DNA of 18,271 nt from DALYLB01 sp046154695 (GCA_046154695.1 JBJXFI010000349.1:1-18271); one strand, 5' to 3'; numbered from the stretch's first letter, positions 1 to 8,569 are shown. The notes: generated by a model not told the origin, from the letters alone. Translations and numbers: made by a program.

Positions 1-23
1 CTTGCGAGCGTTTTCGATGCGGT

Positions 24-70
24 CCTGGGGCTTACGCCCCAGGCTATATGCTGTCGCCTGCTTCGCAGGC
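24..70. repeat. Twin-hairpin intergenic repeat
   Basis: Two perfect small inverted repeats lie in tandem. The first has an 8-bp stem (24-31 with 36-43, arm CCTGGGGC) and a 4-base loop. The second has a 6-bp stem (56-61 with 65-70, arm GCCTGC) and a 3-base loop. The layout looks like a dispersed intergenic palindromic element of the type I associate with Acidobacteriota and Planctomycetota; that association is recall, not a search. No open frame of interest crosses it, and I see no gene in bases 1-268. Confidence 0.55.
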
Positions 71-113
71 TGCAAAGATCGAATTTCAAAAAAACTCTAA
101 ACTTAACGCCATT

Positions 114-140
114 GGCCTGAAGGCGGAACTCCGAACGATT
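114..140 (-). repeat. Copy of the GTTCGGAGTTCCGCC repeat family
   Basis: Read on the minus strand this stretch contains GTTCGGAGTTCCGCC followed by TTCAGGCC. The same core recurs at 9279-9289, 9331-9344, 9423-9436 (inverted), 15468-15482 and 15514-15528 (inverted, one change). Every copy is intergenic or touches only a stop codon. It is a short dispersed repeat of unknown function. Confidence 0.6.
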
Positions 141-158
141 CCCGCCGAACGACAAACA

Positions 159-192
159 TAAAAAATGCGGCGAGCCTTTCGGCCCACCGCAT
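159..192 (-). terminator. Intrinsic terminator of the porin gene
   Basis: On the minus strand a hairpin (stem ATGCGG at 165-170 with CCGCAT at 187-192, plus an inner GCC/GGC stem) is followed directly by six T residues at 160-165. It begins about 76 bases past the porin stop codon, so it fits a Rho-independent terminator for the porin and possibly for the whole nitrogen cluster upstream. Confidence 0.72.
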
Positions 193-198
193 CAAGAG

Positions 199-235
<37 letters not shown>

Positions 236-268
236 AAAATATCGTTTGTGATCCCGGCGCGCCGGCGG

Positions 269-1756
269 CTACTCACGCGTGGTGAAGAAGTAGCTCAGGC
301 CGAAGATCACCGTGTTCTGATTGCCGCGCGCGGCGCCCGCCGCGTTCGTGAAGAACTGCTGGTTCGAGAAGTCGCGGCGGAATTCGAAGCGCGTAAGCAG
401 ATTGTTGACCAGCTTGACCTCCTGGGTCAGCGTGATGTCCTTGACCGTTTGTCCGACGCCCGTGCGCAGCCCGTTCTTGTCGTTGAGCACCTCGAAGCGC
501 GGCGAAAAGGCGAACCGGTCGTTGAACGCGTACTTGAAATACCCGGCGAACCCCGTCCACCTGCCACGGACGCCGTTGTTGTCGCCGTCCGAGCCGTAAA
601 TGAAGTTGCCCATCAGCGTGAGCTTGTCATTGACGAAGTAGGTGGCCACGGTATCGGCCGCGTGGCGCCAGTTATCGACCTTCGATAGATCCGGCACATT
701 GGCCAGGGGCGCCTCGGGGCCGGCGAGATAGGTCTGCGTCAGCGCGAACTTCCTGGTCGGCGTCAGCCCGATCTGGATGCCGACCGTCTTTCCGGCGTTC
801 CTGCCGACGTTGTTCTCGAACAGATTGTCCCATCCGTTGAAGAGGAAGCCGCTCACCGACACCTTGTCATTGACCGAATATTTGGCGCGGAGCCCGGCGT
901 GATAATACGGCCCATACGTGAAGAGCCATCCGCGCGAATAGTTGAAATTGTCCTTGGTGTCCACCACCTCGGCGCCGATCGGGGTGTACATCTTGCCGAA
1001 ATCGAGCGTCAACCCGCTGCCGATCGGCGCGACATAGCTGGCATAGGCCTGAAGCACGTGCTTCGTGGCGTCGTTCCGGCTGGAATCGCTCACCGAAATG
1101 ATCCGGTCAACCGTCTCGCCGAGCCCCAGATCCACCCGAAAGCCGAGCGGGCTGTCCTTGGAGTTCTTGCGCTCGAACGCGATCTTGGCCAGTTGCAGGC
1201 TGAAGGCGTTGTGACGCACGTCGAACGCGCGCCCCTGCGTGAACATATCGACCTTGTTGTTGTTATAACTGTAGTACCCATCGACGACGCCGCTCATCTC
1301 GACGCTGCGGAAGAAGTTGGAAAAGGAGTCCTGATCCTTTTTGACCTCATCCTTGATGGCCGCGATCTCCTTCTTGATCTCGGTCACGTCATCCACGCTG
1401 GAAACGGCCGCGGCGGGAACGGCCGCTGCGCGGACCGGCGCCTTCTCCGCGGTCAGCCGCACGAGCTTCTCTTCGAGCAGTCGAATCCGCTCCTCGAGGG
1501 CCTCGACCACCCTGGCCATCTCGGGCGAAGCCGGCCGAACGGTGTCTTTCGTATCGGCCGAGCTTTTTTCCGTGGGCTTTCCGGTCTCTTTATTCACGGG
1601 CTTCACGGGCTTCACGGGCTCATCCGTGATCCGCGTTCCGCTCACACCCGTGATCGGGGCCGCGCCGGCCAGCGAGACGGGGCCGGCAAAGGCGAGGGCG
1701 GCGGCGATGGCGAGGCGGCTGCCCCAGCCGGGAAGAGAATTTTTATATGACAACAT
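269..1756 (-). CDS. Outer-membrane beta-barrel porin, BBP2-like
   Basis: The product has 495 residues. An N-terminal signal peptide has its hydrophobic core at about residues 14-32. A Pro/Lys-rich linker with a KPVKP repeat follows, then a heptad-like charged helix at about 78-142 and a long beta-barrel. The barrel has alternating aromatic strands (VDGYYSYNNN, FSLQLAKIAFERK, FRVDLGLGETVD) and ends in FGLSYFF followed by four residues. This layout matches the putative beta-barrel porin-2 group, in which the helix probably trimerises or reaches the peptidoglycan. The start at 1756 was chosen because AGGAGG lies 9 bases upstream (1766-1771); an in-frame upstream start at 1801 has no such support. 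It lies downstream of amtB and glnK on the same strand, so it may admit ammonium or small nitrogen compounds through the outer membrane. Substrate specificity cannot be read from the sequence. Confidence 0.8.
   Translation of the reverse strand: MLSYKNSLPGWGSRLAIAAALAFAGPVSLAGAAPITGVSGTRITDEPVKPVKPVNKETGKPTEKSSADTKDTVRPASPEMARVVEALEERIRLLEEKLVRLTAEKAPVRAAAVPAAAVSSVDDVTEIKKEIAAIKDEVKKDQDSFSNFFRSVEMSGVVDGYYSYNNNKVDMFTQGRAFDVRHNAFSLQLAKIAFERKNSKDSPLGFRVDLGLGETVDRIISVSDSSRNDATKHVLQAYASYVAPIGSGLTLDFGKMYTPIGAEVVDTKDNFNYSRGWLFTYGPYYHAGLRAKYSVNDKVSVSGFLFNGWDNLFENNVGRNAGKTVGIQIGLTPTRKFALTQTYLAGPEAPLANVPDLSKVDNWRHAADTVATYFVNDKLTLMGNFIYGSDGDNNGVRGRWTGFAGYFKYAFNDRFAFSPRFEVLNDKNGLRTGVGQTVKDITLTQEVKLVNNLLTRFEFRRDFSNQQFFTNAAGAARGNQNTVIFGLSYFFTTRE
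1593..1619. repeat. Three tandem copies of a 9-base unit inside the porin gene
   Basis: TTCACGGGC is repeated three times without a break. On the coding (minus) strand it encodes the KPV repeat in the linker after the signal peptide. Such a unit can expand or contract in frame, changing linker length only. Confidence 0.85.
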
Positions 1757-1765
1757 GCTCTGATT

Positions 1766-1771
1766 CCTCCT
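1766..1771 (-). promoter_or_regulatory. Shine-Dalgarno of the porin gene
   Basis: On the minus strand AGGAGG stands 9 bases before ATG 1756. It decides the start over the in-frame alternative 15 codons upstream. Confidence 0.8.
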
Positions 1772-1870
1772 ATTGATTCCGCGGGCCGGATCAGAGCGCA
1801 TCGTTCCTCACGCCTCGCGATCTCCTTTGCTTGAAAGGATGCTCGCGCGCGGTCTACACTCTCTTCACGG

Positions 1871-1901
1871 CCACGCAGTTAATGTCCAGATTGATGCGTG
1901 G
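1871..1901 (-). promoter_or_regulatory. Hairpin upstream of the porin gene
   Basis: A perfect 7-bp inverted repeat (CCACGCA at 1871-1877, TGCGTGG at 1895-1901) has a 17-base loop. It follows the larger hairpin at 1910-1967 in the direction of transcription. Neither is followed by a T run on the minus strand, so they look more like RNA processing, stabilising or attenuating structures than like a standard terminator. Confidence 0.45.
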
Positions 1902-1909
1902 TTCGTCCC

Positions 1910-1967
1910 GGGGGTCCGGGCAAGGTCTTCAATGTCGTTGCAGCTTCATTGAAGACGCCCGGCCCCC
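1910..1967 (-). terminator. Large bulged hairpin after glnK (terminator or attenuator)
   Basis: Arms pair in three blocks: GGGGG 1910-1914 with CCCCC 1963-1967, CCGGGC 1916-1921 with GCCCGG 1957-1962, and GTCTTCAATG 1925-1934 with CATTGAAGAC 1947-1956. This gives 21 base pairs with two small bulges and a 12-base loop. It lies about 100 bases after the glnK stop and 155 bases before the porin start. There is no T run, so a differential-expression role (partial termination or 3'-end protection of amtB-glnK mRNA) is inferred. Confidence 0.5.
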
Positions 1968-2065
1968 GCTCATGTTCGTATTCGCCGCGGGGTGAAATTC
2001 ACCCAGCAAAGCCCTCCGAACGGTTCGCGTCATCCGCGGTCGTAATCGGCGCTTCGAAAAGCGCG

Positions 2066-2404
2066 TTACACCGCGTTGACGCCATGCTCTCCCGTGCGAA
2101 TACGAATGGCCTCATCAACCGGGAAGACGAAGATCTTTCCGTCGCCGAACTTGCCCGTTCGCGCCGTTTTGATGATCGCCTCCACGACCCCCTCGACGAT
2201 CTCGTCATCGATGATGACTTCGACCTTCAGTTTGGGAACGAACTCGACCTTGTATTCGCTCCCGCGATAGACCTCGGTATGGCCCTTCTGGCGGCCGAAG
2301 CCCTTTACTTCACTGATCGTCATGCCCTGCACGCCGAGCGTTTGAAGCTGATCCTTCACAGTCTCAAGGAGGTGCGGGCGAATAATCGCTTCGATCTTTT
2401 TCAT
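2066..2404 (-). CDS. glnK: PII nitrogen regulatory protein GlnK
   Basis: The product is 112 residues, the usual PII length. PII trimers sense 2-oxoglutarate, ATP and ADP; the GlnK form plugs the AmtB channel when nitrogen is plentiful. The family signature is complete: MKKIEAII start, KGFGRQKGH, T-loop YRGSEYKVEFVPK with Tyr51 (the residue uridylylated by GlnD), and the C-terminal TGKFGDGKIFV nucleotide-binding stretch followed by IRIRTGE. The open frame extends 62 codons upstream into amtB, but the ATG at 2404 gives exact family length and has GAGAGGA 10 bases before it. It lies 43 bases after amtB, so the two are surely co-transcribed. The order amtB-glnK is the reverse of the glnK-amtB order common in Proteobacteria. 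Tyr51 and the nearby glnD imply control by uridylylation. Confidence 0.95.
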   Translation of the reverse strand: MKKIEAIIRPHLLETVKDQLQTLGVQGMTISEVKGFGRQKGHTEVYRGSEYKVEFVPKLKVEVIIDDEIVEGVVEAIIKTARTGKFGDGKIFVFPVDEAIRIRTGEHGVNAV

Positions 2405-2447
2405 CTGGTAATGATCCTCTCTTTCTTCGGTTCGGGTTCGATCAGGT

Positions 2448-3917
<1,470 letters not shown>

Positions 3918-3961
3918 AACCGGTGTTTCCTCTATTATTTCGATTTTGGGTCGATTTTTTG

Positions 3962-3981
3962 CCGCCGGCCTGCGCCGGCGG
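3962..3981. repeat. Perfect GC hairpin between glnD and amtB
   Basis: An 8-bp perfect stem (CCGCCGGC at 3962-3969, GCCGGCGG at 3974-3981) closes a CTGC loop. Six T residues on the plus strand lie before it (3955-3960), so on the transcribed minus strand it is followed by A residues. It is therefore not a standard terminator for glnD. It would lie in the amtB leader or in a glnD-amtB readthrough transcript. Confidence 0.6.
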
Positions 3982-4024
3982 TAAGGGCGGCGCCATTGCC
4001 GCGGTTATCCATCACAAACCGTTT

Positions 4025-6742
4025 TCATTCCGCGAATCGTTTCTCCCCCGAGGGCTCGTTCAGTTGAAGCGCGTCCCGAATGGTCTCCTCGATTCTCGGC
4101 AGAACGTCGTCCCCCAGCTTCTGTCCGTTCGCCCCCGTCACATAAAAGATATCCAGGGCGAGATGTTTTTCAGTCGCGACCTTCGCGAACACGATATCGA
4201 GGTCGAGCGAGGCGAGCGTGTTGGCGATTCGGTAGGCCAGTCCCAACCGGTCTCCCGTTCGCACCTCCAGAATCGTGCTTCGATCCGATGTTTGATTGTC
4301 CCAGGTGATCCGCGTCTTCGGCGCGGCGAGATGCTTCCGCTTCTGATAGCGGGACCCGCTCTGGGATTTGAGCCGTTTGGCGACCGCGGCCTCGACGTCC
4401 AGTTCGCCGGTGAGCGCCCGCCTGAGCGCGCCGTCGATCTGCTCCCACCGCACGGGATCGTTGATCGGCTCACCCGCCGTGTCGCGAACCCGGAACGTAT
4501 CGATCGCGATCCCGTCGCCCCGCGTGTTGAGATGGACGCTCAGAATGTTGACCCCCTGCGAAGTCAGCGCGCCCGAGACCTTGGCGAACAACCCGCGCCG
4601 GTTTTTCGCGCACAGATGCAGATCCGTGCACCGCGTCTGCGTGTTGACCCGCCAGCCCGTCTTCACCACGCGCGAGTTCAGCGCGCTCGCAAGCCGTATG
4701 TGCTCGATGATCGTCTGCGACGGCGTCGTCCTCGCGTACTCCGCCGGCAGCAGATTGAAATGGGCCCGAACATTGTCGATATCCACCTCGTTGAGCAGCA
4801 TCCGCTCGATGAGCTGTTTCAGCAGCTCCGCATCCTCTCCGCCCTCTTTCTCGGGGCTGATGATCGCGCGCGAGCGCGTGTACAGCTCCCAAACCAGCGT
4901 GTCCTTCCACTCGTTCCAGACCGCCGGTCCGACCCCGTTGATGTCGGCATACGTCAGCAGGCACAACAGATTCAGGTTCTCGATCGTCCCGACCCGCGCG
5001 GCGAAATCGAGCACCACCTTCTCATCCGACAGATCCCGCCGCTGCGCGATATGCGACATCAGCAGGTGATTGCGAACCAGAAACGAGACCTGCGACGCGA
5101 ACGCCTCGTCGAGCCGCAGCCGCCGGCACACCCGCTCGGCAATGGCGAGCCCCTTCTCGGTATGCCCGCCCCCCAGCCCCTTGCCGATGTCGTGCATCAG
5201 CAGCGCCATATGCAGCACCGCCGGATCCGCAATCTGCGCGTACACCCCGCGGTACCGCTCGAGCGACTTGCCCCGCGAATTGGCCAGCTCATCGAGCACC
5301 TCGATCGTCCGCAGCGTGTGCTCGTCCACCGTGAATCGATGATAGAGATCGTGCTGCACCAGGCAGGTGATCCGCCCGAACTCCGGCAGAAACTTGCCCA
5401 AAAAATCCAGCTCGTGCATCATCCGCAGCCCCGCCGCCACCCGGCCGCGCGTCCGCAGCATCTTGAGAAACGAGCCCGCCGCCCCCGCCGAGCCGCGAAA
5501 CGGCCGATTGACCGCCGGCAGGCTCGACTGAATCGCATCCTGCAGGTCCACGCTGAGCAATGCGCCCGTCGCCTGCGCATAGCCGAACGCGAGCATCATC
5601 CGCTCGCCATCCAGCGGCTCCGCCGCCGTCTCCGCGTCGAGCAGCCCGTCCCGCATTACGAACCCGCCGATCGCCGGCGCGCTCCGCGCCCGGCTGAACC
5701 ACCGCTTCTTCTCTTCCTTCGTCGCCGCCCGCTGCAGGTGCGCATCGCACAACCGGCGCAGCCGCTTCGCCTGCAGGTAGTACTCCCGCATGAAAAGCTC
5801 CGACGCCTGCTGCTCCCCTCCGTCCTCGTACCGAAGATTGCGCGCCACCTGCGGCTGCAGGTCCAGCGAAAGCAGATCCCCCTTGCGGCCCGTCATAAAA
5901 TGAAGCTCATTGCGCGCGCGAAGCAGAAAATCGTAGGCCGCATCCATCGCCTTCGCGTCCCGATCCGGAAGGATGCCGCGGGCGACGAGGCCTTCCAGCG
6001 TCGAAGATCCATGCGCGACCCGCGACGCCCACAACAGCGTGTGCAGATCCCGCAATCCCCCCGCCGTCTCCTTGATGTTCGGCTCCTGCAAACACGCCGT
6101 GTTCCCGAACTTGTTGTATCGCGCCTCCCGCTCCACCAGCAGCTCGTCCAGCAATTCCCGCTTCCGCTTCTCGAAGATCTCCTCGTCCAACCGCTCGATC
6201 AGCGCATCGAAGAGCTTATGATTCCCCCACAACAGCCGCGCATCGATCATCGAATTGCGCGAGATGATGTCCTCCTTCGCAATCGAGACGCACTCGCCCA
6301 CCCCCCGAACGCTGTGGCCGACCGTGAATCCCACATCCCACAGCAGATAGAGAATCGCCTCCGTCACCACCCCCGCCCGCTCCGCCGTCTTCCGCCCCTG
6401 ATGCAGAAACATCAGGTCGATGTCCGACTGCGGCGACAACTCCCGCCGCCCATATCCCCCCAACGCCACGATCGCAAACTCGTCCTCCGCACCCGCCATC
6501 CCCGCCCGCTCCTCCATCGCCATCCGCGCAATCTGCTGGATCATCAGATCCACAATCAGGCTCCGCGCACCCACGATCTGCGACCCGCTGACCCCAAACC
6601 GGTGCCGCAAATGCAGCCGCTGCGTCTCGATCTTCAGAAACTTCCGCAGCGTCCCCAGGCGCTCCGCCGATTCCGGCTGCCCCTCGATCCGGCGCAACTT
6701 CTCGCCGACATGCTGCTCGATTGTTTCCAAATTGATCTGCAT
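4025..6742 (-). CDS. glnD: Bifunctional [protein-PII] uridylyltransferase / uridylyl-removing enzyme GlnD
   Basis: The product has 905 residues, close to the roughly 890 of E. coli GlnD. It attaches UMP to the T-loop tyrosine of PII when glutamine is low and removes it when glutamine is high. Domains in order: nucleotidyltransferase with GGYGRREL (95-102) and the metal-binding pair in SDIDL (Asp107, Asp109); GlnD linker region with QEPNIKETAGGLRDLH (219-234); HD hydrolase domain with His474, the MHDIGKG motif (His516-Asp517) and His527; and two C-terminal ACT domains (about 706-780 and 822-895) that bind glutamine. All key residues are present. An open frame runs 64 codons further upstream, but the start at 6742 has AAGGA just upstream and gives family length. 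It lies directly upstream of amtB-glnK on the same strand, next to its own substrate. Confidence 0.95.
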   Translation of the reverse strand: MQINLETIEQHVGEKLRRIEGQPESAERLGTLRKFLKIETQRLHLRHRFGVSGSQIVGARSLIVDLMIQQIARMAMEERAGMAGAEDEFAIVALGGYGRRELSPQSDIDLMFLHQGRKTAERAGVVTEAILYLLWDVGFTVGHSVRGVGECVSIAKEDIISRNSMIDARLLWGNHKLFDALIERLDEEIFEKRKRELLDELLVEREARYNKFGNTACLQEPNIKETAGGLRDLHTLLWASRVAHGSSTLEGLVARGILPDRDAKAMDAAYDFLLRARNELHFMTGRKGDLLSLDLQPQVARNLRYEDGGEQQASELFMREYYLQAKRLRRLCDAHLQRAATKEEKKRWFSRARSAPAIGGFVMRDGLLDAETAAEPLDGERMMLAFGYAQATGALLSVDLQDAIQSSLPAVNRPFRGSAGAAGSFLKMLRTRGRVAAGLRMMHELDFLGKFLPEFGRITCLVQHDLYHRFTVDEHTLRTIEVLDELANSRGKSLERYRGVYAQIADPAVLHMALLMHDIGKGLGGGHTEKGLAIAERVCRRLRLDEAFASQVSFLVRNHLLMSHIAQRRDLSDEKVVLDFAARVGTIENLNLLCLLTYADINGVGPAVWNEWKDTLVWELYTRSRAIISPEKEGGEDAELLKQLIERMLLNEVDIDNVRAHFNLLPAEYARTTPSQTIIEHIRLASALNSRVVKTGWRVNTQTRCTDLHLCAKNRRGLFAKVSGALTSQGVNILSVHLNTRGDGIAIDTFRVRDTAGEPINDPVRWEQIDGALRRALTGELDVEAAVAKRLKSQSGSRYQKRKHLAAPKTRITWDNQTSDRSTILEVRTGDRLGLAYRIANTLASLDLDIVFAKVATEKHLALDIFYVTGANGQKLGDDVLPRIEETIRDALQLNEPSGEKRFAE

Positions 6743-6900
6743 TTCGTCCTTACTCTTCGACCCGCGTATGTTTTGATTGCTTCTCCCCTCCCATACGCAA
6801 ACCGCATGCCACCTCCCCTCCGCCCCGCCGCTTCTCCTCAAACCCATTGCATACATTGCCTTTCCCTCTCCCACCTCTCTCGCCACCCGGCGGCGTATTG
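6743..6900. other. Pyrimidine-rich leader upstream of glnD
   Basis: The plus strand is rich in C and T runs (for example around 6781-6790, 6811-6830 and 6861-6880), so any glnD transcript reading leftward would have a purine-rich leader. I see no convincing promoter hexamers or gene here. The nearest Shine-Dalgarno-like sequence is AAGGA at 6747-6751, just before ATG 6742. Confidence 0.4.
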
Positions 6901-7006
6901 AACGACATATTTGTAGCAGGAACTCTCTCACCATACATTTTTGTAGCTCATCCTCGCAGCAGCCGCGCCCCTCCCCGGCCGAAATTTCCGGCGCGAACCG
7001 GCTTCC

Positions 7007-7029
7007 CCCGCCCGAAATCGCCGGGCGGG
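7007..7029. repeat. GC hairpin in the glnD-TPM gap
   Basis: A perfect 8-bp stem (CCCGCCCG at 7007-7014, CGGGCGGG at 7022-7029) has a 7-base loop. It sits just left of an AT-rich patch at about 7037-7080. The two genes flanking this gap diverge, so the hairpin does not terminate either of them. Confidence 0.5.
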
Positions 7030-7125
7030 CGCCGGCGCTCTACATAATTGTATTTAACGATAAATAATACGACATTTTCGTCGCCGCACTCTCAACTCGG
7101 GTGTGATTACAAGTAAGACACAATG

Positions 7126-7141
7126 CGCCCCGATAGGGGCG
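7126..7141. repeat. Short perfect hairpin of the dispersed GC repeat
   Basis: CGCCCC and GGGGCG close a GATA loop. It resembles the GCCCC-loop-GGGGC hairpins that open dispersed repeats in several high-GC phyla. Confidence 0.55.
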
Positions 7142-7153
7142 ACGGACGCGTAG

Positions 7154-7305
7154 CCGGCGGTGAAGCGAAGCGAAACCGCCGGAATTGGCAGGAAAAGCCT
7201 TCAAGCCCCGGCAGGGGTGGCAGACCGTTGCGCCATCCTGCGCCCCTGCCAGGGCGCGTCTCGTGGCGGACGATCCCGGTGGTTCCGCTTCGCTCCACCT
7301 ACCGG
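7154..7305. repeat. Pair of inverted hairpin units around a third hairpin
   Basis: The left unit 7154-7182 has an 8-bp stem (CCGGCGGT with ACCGCCGG) and a loop containing GAAGCGAAGCGAA. The right unit 7276-7305 is an inverted, diverged copy: on the minus strand it has GAGCGAAGCGGAACCACCGG. Between them, 7206-7254 forms another stem (GGCAGGGG 7210-7217 with CCCCTGCC 7243-7250). It is a structured non-coding repeat module of unknown role. Confidence 0.6.
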
Positions 7306-7316
7306 CTACCATCCCC

Positions 7317-7396
7317 GCGCGCCTCCGGCGCTCACGCTTGAATTCGCGACCGGCGCGCGGATCGTCTCACCATATCCCTGCGCGCCTCCGGCGCTC
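7317..7396. repeat. 17-base direct repeat, two copies 63 bases apart
   Basis: GCGCGCCTCCGGCGCTC occurs at 7317-7333 and again at 7380-7396. The flanks are also alike (ACCATCCC and ACCATATCCC to the left). The unit contains a small GCGCC/GGCGC stem. It is probably a partial tandem duplication inside the repeat-rich gap. Confidence 0.7.
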
Positions 7397-7631
7397 TCAG
7401 GACGTTCATCTTTTACGCGCCCTCACCACAAATATCTCTCGTCGAACGCGATTCCACCCTGTTTCAGAAACGACAGATACTCTTCTTGAAACGTTGTCCG
7501 TGGTTACGATTCGCTCAATCACCTGCGCCCGTCCGGTAAAAAAACGAGCTGATTGTCCAGTGATATCGCGAAAGTAAGTCCCAGATTTAATCACACCCGA
7601 GTGCACCCCGCCTCCCGCGCAAAAAGGGTCA

Positions 7632-7661
7632 TTGACAGCGCAACGGGCGGGAGAATATAAC
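7632..7661 (+). promoter_or_regulatory. Sigma-70-type promoter of the TPM gene
   Basis: A perfect -35 box TTGACA (7632-7637) and a near-consensus -10 box TATAAC (7656-7661) are separated by 18 bases. The expected transcription start, 6-8 bases after the -10, falls on or next to the ATG at 7669, so the mRNA would be leaderless or nearly so. Confidence 0.72.
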
Positions 7662-7668
7662 TTCATTG

Positions 7669-8553
7669 ATGAAATCACCATACAGGTTGCTGGCAGTCAT
7701 ACTGGCCGTCGTGCTCTACGGGTTCCAGGGGATCTCGGGGGAGGTGTGGGCGCAGGGGGCGAAATACCCGGCCTATTCGGGTCATGTCAACGATTTCGCG
7801 AAGGTGATCGACGCGGGGACCCGGCAGCGGCTGGAGACGATTCTGACCAATTTCGAAAGCCTGACGGGAGCGCAGATCGCGGCCGTCGTGGTTCCGTCGC
7901 TCAACGACCGGCCGGTCGAGGAGTACGCGCTCGGGCTGTATCGCGCCTGGGGCATCGGCGCCAAATCCGGCGACAACAAGAACAAGGGGGCGCTGCTGCT
8001 GGTGGCGCTGCAGGATCGAAAGACGCGGCTCGAAGTCGGCTACGGGCTGGAAGGCGACCTGCCGGACGGCCTCGCGGGCGAGATCATCCGCCGCATGCGG
8101 CCCTCGCTGCAGCAGGGCGCCTATTCGCAGGCCATGGAGACGGGCGTGCGGACGCTGGTCGATACGCTGGCCGAAAAATGGAATGTGAGCCTGGCGGGGA
8201 TCGACCGGCGGTTCGCCTATCGCGCGCCCCCGGCTGCGGCGGCTCCGAGCCCGAAGGCGATCGCATTGATGGCGGTGGTCTTCATCTTCATCTTCATTAT
8301 TTTCATGGGAATCGCGGCGCGGACAGCGCGCAAGCGCGGAATGCGGATGGGAGGCGGGCAGGGCGCGGCGAGCGACCTGTGGTGGCTGGCGCCGATCATC
8401 TTCAATCGGGGCGGCGGCAGTTTCGGCGGCGGTTCGTGGAACAGCAGCGGCGGATGGGGAAGCGGCGGCGGTGACAGCGGCGGCGGGGGCAGCGACTGGG
8501 GCGGTTTTGGCGGCGGAAGCGGCGGCGGCGGCGGCGCCAGCGACAGTTGGTGA
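7669..8553 (+). CDS. Exported TPM-domain protein (YgcG-like) with Gly-rich tail
   Basis: The product has 294 residues. A signal peptide (hydrophobic core about 6-25, ending VWAQG) leads into a TPM domain at about residues 31-180, with the typical opening GHVNDFAKVID, AQIAAVVVPSL, a GDNKNKGALLLVAL strand and the LEVGYGLEGDLPD motif. A membrane helix at about 200-217 is followed by a basic patch and a Gly/Ser/Trp-rich tail to the end. TPM domains are small secreted or membrane-anchored folds found in phosphatase-like and photosystem-repair proteins; their catalytic activity in bacteria is poorly defined. TPM proteins are often encoded next to LemA, as here. The ATG at 7669 is preferred; a TTG immediately before it is also in frame. 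There is no well-placed Shine-Dalgarno, and the promoter geometry suggests a leaderless start. Confidence 0.85.
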   Translation: MKSPYRLLAVILAVVLYGFQGISGEVWAQGAKYPAYSGHVNDFAKVIDAGTRQRLETILTNFESLTGAQIAAVVVPSLNDRPVEEYALGLYRAWGIGAKSGDNKNKGALLLVALQDRKTRLEVGYGLEGDLPDGLAGEIIRRMRPSLQQGAYSQAMETGVRTLVDTLAEKWNVSLAGIDRRFAYRAPPAAAAPSPKAIALMAVVFIFIFIIFMGIAARTARKRGMRMGGGQGAASDLWWLAPIIFNRGGGSFGGGSWNSSGGWGSGGGDSGGGGSDWGGFGGGSGGGGGASDSW

Positions 8554-8569
8554 TGAGGGAGTAGCGCAG

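Larger units (their letters stand above)
7095..7602. repeat. 508-base segment with 15-base terminal inverted repeats (MITE-like)
   Basis: ACTCGGGTGTGATTA at 7095-7109 and its exact complement at 7588-7602 bound the segment. Inside are several palindromes (7126-7141, 7154-7182, 7206-7254, 7276-7305), a 17-base direct repeat at 7317 and 7380, and a lower-GC tract at about 7430-7600. No transposase is encoded. I see no clear target-site duplication at the edges. It may be a non-autonomous element or a chance pairing of ends from two neighbouring repeat units. Confidence 0.5.

Noticed and set aside
24..192. CRISPR array at the left edge
   Set aside because: The hairpins are different from one another, and there are no regularly spaced identical repeats.
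899..1750. A 283-codon frame antisense to the porin
   Set aside because: No domain; the porin strand has a signal peptide, barrel pattern and AGGAGG.
3918..4024. Sigma-54 promoter for amtB
   Set aside because: I looked for GG-N10-GC on the minus strand upstream of amtB and found no acceptable match.
3923..6901. A 992-codon open frame antisense to glnD
   Set aside because: Its Arg/Pro/His-rich composition shows no domain, and glnD on the other strand has full catalytic motifs and a Shine-Dalgarno. It is open because of high GC codon usage.
7037..7080. AT-rich patch as a replication origin or glnD promoter
   Set aside because: No DnaA-box cluster is visible, and the best -10-like TACAAT on the minus strand has only a poor -35 partner.
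7123..7577. Overlapping small open frames in the repeat-rich gap
   Set aside because: They are translated palindromic repeats with Arg/Pro/Ser-rich products and no ribosome binding sites.
8404..8550. GGC-rich tract as a separate repeat element
   Set aside because: It encodes the Gly/Ser-rich tail of the TPM protein, common in this family.
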